A stretch of 64,000 nt of DNA, taken from assembly GCA_973895155.1 (NCBI GenBank), contig OZ316899.1, forward strand, positions 13,578,001 through 13,642,000, in the 5' to 3' direction. A program made the position numbers and the translations under genes. Source of the stretch: Marsupella aquatica. Taxonomy: Eukaryota > Marchantiophyta. Positions 61,306 to 64,000 of this stretch are shown in pieces. The first letter of the stretch is position 1. Every line of letters starts with the position of its first letter. The notes under the pieces are model-generated. The model did no database searches and had not been told where the DNA came from. It saw nothing but the letters and a program-made list of their open reading frames with translations.

Positions 61306-64000
61306 TTGATTTTTTATAAGAAGTTTTAGCCCGCGAAAAACCCCACGGGCAGGGCAAACAAGCCACACGGCAAAACAAGACAACCCCCCCTGGGGGGGGG
61401 GAAACAAGGGGTACAAAAGAAGTCGTCACCAGACAACCCAAAACCAGCAAGTCAAGAGAGAATAGCAGTAGCAAATGAGAAGAGGGGGTCCCATGTCAGG
61501 ACCACAGCTAAGACCTAATCCCGCATTCTAATCCCATTGTGGGCACAGGGTCATCCACCAGTGGAAATACAACCCCTGCCATCACTAAGCCAGAGCCTAC
61601 GCAAACTGTCAATCCTATCTTTTGCCCGACACAACCGGGTGTTCTTTCTACCAGGGGGTGAGCATCTGCTCACAGCATTCAAGCACTCAGCAGCTTCAGA
61701 AAGCACTAGGCCCATATCAAATGTACGTCTACCACCTGCTTTGAACATATGGGAGTTCCTGCCTAGCCACAACCTCCATAAAATCTGTTGCAAGACAAAT
61801 AGTTTGACAATCTGCTCAGGGTCCCTCCCGTAAGCAGAGTCCAACAAAGTCAGCAGCCCCTGGCCGATTGGTAAGCCCAGCTCACGTAAGAAGCAGTGGC
61901 AGAGTCTCCAGCACCTCACAGCAAATGCACACACAAAGAACATGTGGGGGATGGTCTCCAAGGTACCGCTACACACCTTGCAATCACCATTGCTCACACC
62001 AATTCTAAGTGCCCTAGCACCCGTGAATAGACCCCCAACAATAATTCTCCAGATGAATGTCTTGCCCCTGGTTGGCAGATCAGAGCCCCACAATCTAGAC
62101 CACCCCAAGTTCCATCTCAATTCAGGTCGAGAAATGGACCAGATCCAATTAAGACGACCGTGATTTGCGCTTTTGGGCCGCAGGAATTCATAAACACGAC
62201 AGTTATCCACCCTGAAATCCTTCAACTTCTCTGTTTTGTCAGCCCACCGCCACTGTTTGGCATAAAGGTAAAAGTCAGTCCTACATTCATTGGTGTTCCA
62301 CAGGTATTCTAGGAATGAGTGTGCAAGTGCTCGGTGCTCAGAAGTGAAACCCCGCAAGCTGTGCCATCTCATTGGGAGTTCCTTCCAGGCTCTATCCTCC
62401 AAAGACCATCCGTCCCCAATAGATCTCATTCCTAGTCTACCACAAATGGTGGCAACCCCAACAATGGCCTCATTCAAAAGGGAGTGAAATCCTGCAAGGC
62501 AATGTAAGGTGTCATAGATGCTCCATCGCGCCGGAACCCCAAGCCTGCCAGGTTCAAAAGACAGGTGTGCTCTGAGCATCGTCCAACTCCTCCATAGTCC
62601 ACTCGTATATGGAAGGCCACTATATGACCTCGGTGTACACAGTAATAACTTGCCTTGAAAGGAATATTGGTTTCGTCTGATCACTTTGTAGTTCATCCAA
62701 CCCATCAGAGCCAGATTTGCAGCAAGCATTATAGACCATTCTAGGTTCGGGGAGTTAAGTGCTTTAGCGAACCATTGGGAGAGCAGTGCATCTGAGTGAC
62801 TTCTGAAGTCTTTAAATCCCAGACCCCCCTCCACCCTAGGAAGTGCCAGCCGTTCCCAGGCCACCAGGGGGATCTTCCTTCCCCCTGTGGTATTGTATCC
62901 CCATAAGAAATCTCGACTAAGAGCAATCAACTTCTTTGCCAGACTAGCAGAGGCTTTACAGTACATCACATGATATATAGGAATTGCTTGCAAAATATGC
63001 TTAAACAAAAGGGTTCTACCTGTGAATGACAAGAGCTTGTTTACCCAAGTAGAAAGACGAGAGCTGATCTTGTCTAAACAGAATTTATGCAGCTATTCTG
63101 TCTGCAGCCCCACCCCAATTGGTGCGCCCAAGTACTTCTGAACCTCACCTTTCTGGCTGATAATACATCCAGTGTTAGTTAGCCATCTTGGTATTTCCTC
63201 CAAGGCCAATGGGATAACCACTGATTTCTCAAGATTCAGTTTGGCGCCGCTGGCAGTCTTGTAACATTCAAGTGCCAACTTTGTATCCTCAAAGTCCTTC
63301 TTTGTAGCTGGGATGAACATGCCAACATCATCTGCAAATAGTCTGTAGCAAATCATGAGGTCCTCCGTGATCCGCAGTCCTCTGAGTCGCCCTTCCTCAA
63401 TCTCAGCATCAAGGAAGTCCATAAGCGGCTGTGTGGAGAGTACAAATAAAAGTGGTGAGAGCGGGCATCCTTGTCGCACCCCATGCTTCAGGTGTACCTT
63501 TTCCGAGAGGAATCCGTTAACCAGTGCCCTAGAGGTAGCTTGCGCCAACAACGCTCTCACTAGCATGATAAAGCGCCCACTGATCCCGAGCAGGTGCATG
63601 CACTCCCAGATGTAGTCATGGCAGACCCTGTCAAAAGCCTATTCAAGATCAAGCTTTAGAAACAATGCTTCACTCTTTCTGTTTTGCACCCAATCACATG
63701 TTAACATTGCAAGAGAAATATTCTCAAGGATGTGCCGTCCTGGAATGAAGCCCGTCTGTTGAGGACTGATAATCTTATGAAGGAGAGGTTTCAGGCGTAA
63801 GGCAAGGATCTTGGCAATGATTTTATACATTGTGTTTAACATTGTCAATGGTCTCCAATCTTTTAGGTAACGTTTATCTGGTTCTTTGGTATGAATTTGA
63901 TAATCCCCTCACAGATCCCACCATCGAGGACGCCTGAAAGCCAAAATTCCTGTATCACATCAACCAGATCTCTACCCATGAATCCCCAACAGGCCCTGTA
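61306..64000 (-). pseudogene. LINE (LINE 3): RT and zf-RVT, interrupted by two stops
   Basis: One minus-strand frame runs from 63848 to 61551, cut by TAG at 63639-63641 and 63093-63095; upstream of about 63887 the frame differs by one base and runs off the window. RT motifs: QTGFIPGRHILENI, LKLDLE, VRQGCPLSPLLFVL, catalytic FADD in YRLFADDVGMF, GAKLNLEKSVV, and KYLGAPIG. The zf-RVT tail is KTFIWRIIVGGLFTGARALR, CKVCSGTLETIPHMFFVC. The 3' UTR ends in CTTATAAAAAA next to the copia integrase. The first TAG replaces Lys of LDLEKAFD. Endonuclease lies outside the window. Confidence 0.92.

Noticed and set aside
63093-63095. TAG in the LINE RT frame as a readthrough site
   Set aside because: It is followed by CTG, not CAR-YYA, and the other TAG at 63639 replaces a conserved Lys; both fit simple decay.

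Overview
The window looks like intergenic DNA from a large, repeat-rich nuclear genome of a green plant (land plant or charophyte alga). Ty1/copia, Ty3/gypsy, plant-type LINEs with a zinc-binding tail after the RT, a CACTA DUF4218 scrap and a 5S-derived (Cassandra-like) segment occur together, and I found no convincing intact host gene, tRNA or functional rRNA gene. The species cannot be fixed from the sequence. Almost every coding stretch belongs to a decayed mobile element, and many elements are nested in one another.

Layout. 0.9-5.4 kb: a copia element (-) with a truncated LINE next to its gag start. 7.3-8.4 kb: a broken Ulp1-like SUMO protease. 8.6-10.1 kb: a 40-bp tandem repeat and the 3' end of an A-type unit (A3). 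10.2-10.9 kb: a LINE 3' end. 11.3-13.8 kb: an unrecognised Cys-rich gene remnant with a palindromic AAGGACT/AGTCCTT array in its probable intron. 13.86-16.4 kb: family C retroelement with a gag. 17-18 kb: a RING-like ORF. 18-28.5 kb: unit A1 (-), then two head-to-head B units (B1 -, B2 +). 28.5-38.2 kb: a Ty3/gypsy element (M1, -) inserted inside the 3' region of B2. 38.7-43.1 kb: a second gypsy (-). 46.3-50.9 kb: a diverged relative of M1 (M2, +), cut off in its RT where unit B3 begins. 50.9-59.9 kb: B3 followed by A2, with a family C insertion and a 1.95-kb internal inversion. 59.9-64 kb: a CACTA fragment and a second copia whose integrase is interrupted by a LINE.

The most interesting system is the M family. 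Its pol carries a DNMT3-like cytosine-5 DNA methyltransferase between the aspartic protease and the reverse transcriptase, and its integrase ends in a canonical C4HC3 PHD finger. In both M1 and M2 an in-frame UAG followed by CAA-YYA, the classic leaky-stop context, lies exactly between the methyltransferase and the RT. That would let the element make methyltransferase without polymerase, plus a smaller amount of full polyprotein. M1 also carries an array of seven 25-bp near-palindromes upstream of gag, and the same palindrome occurs once inside its pol.

The second noteworthy system is the A/B units: two element families whose proteins share a motif (LH-x3-PR-x-EI-x2-AQV-x2-VEN) followed by a long coiled coil, and whose 3' terminal regions share a small hairpin whose closing base pair covaries between families.
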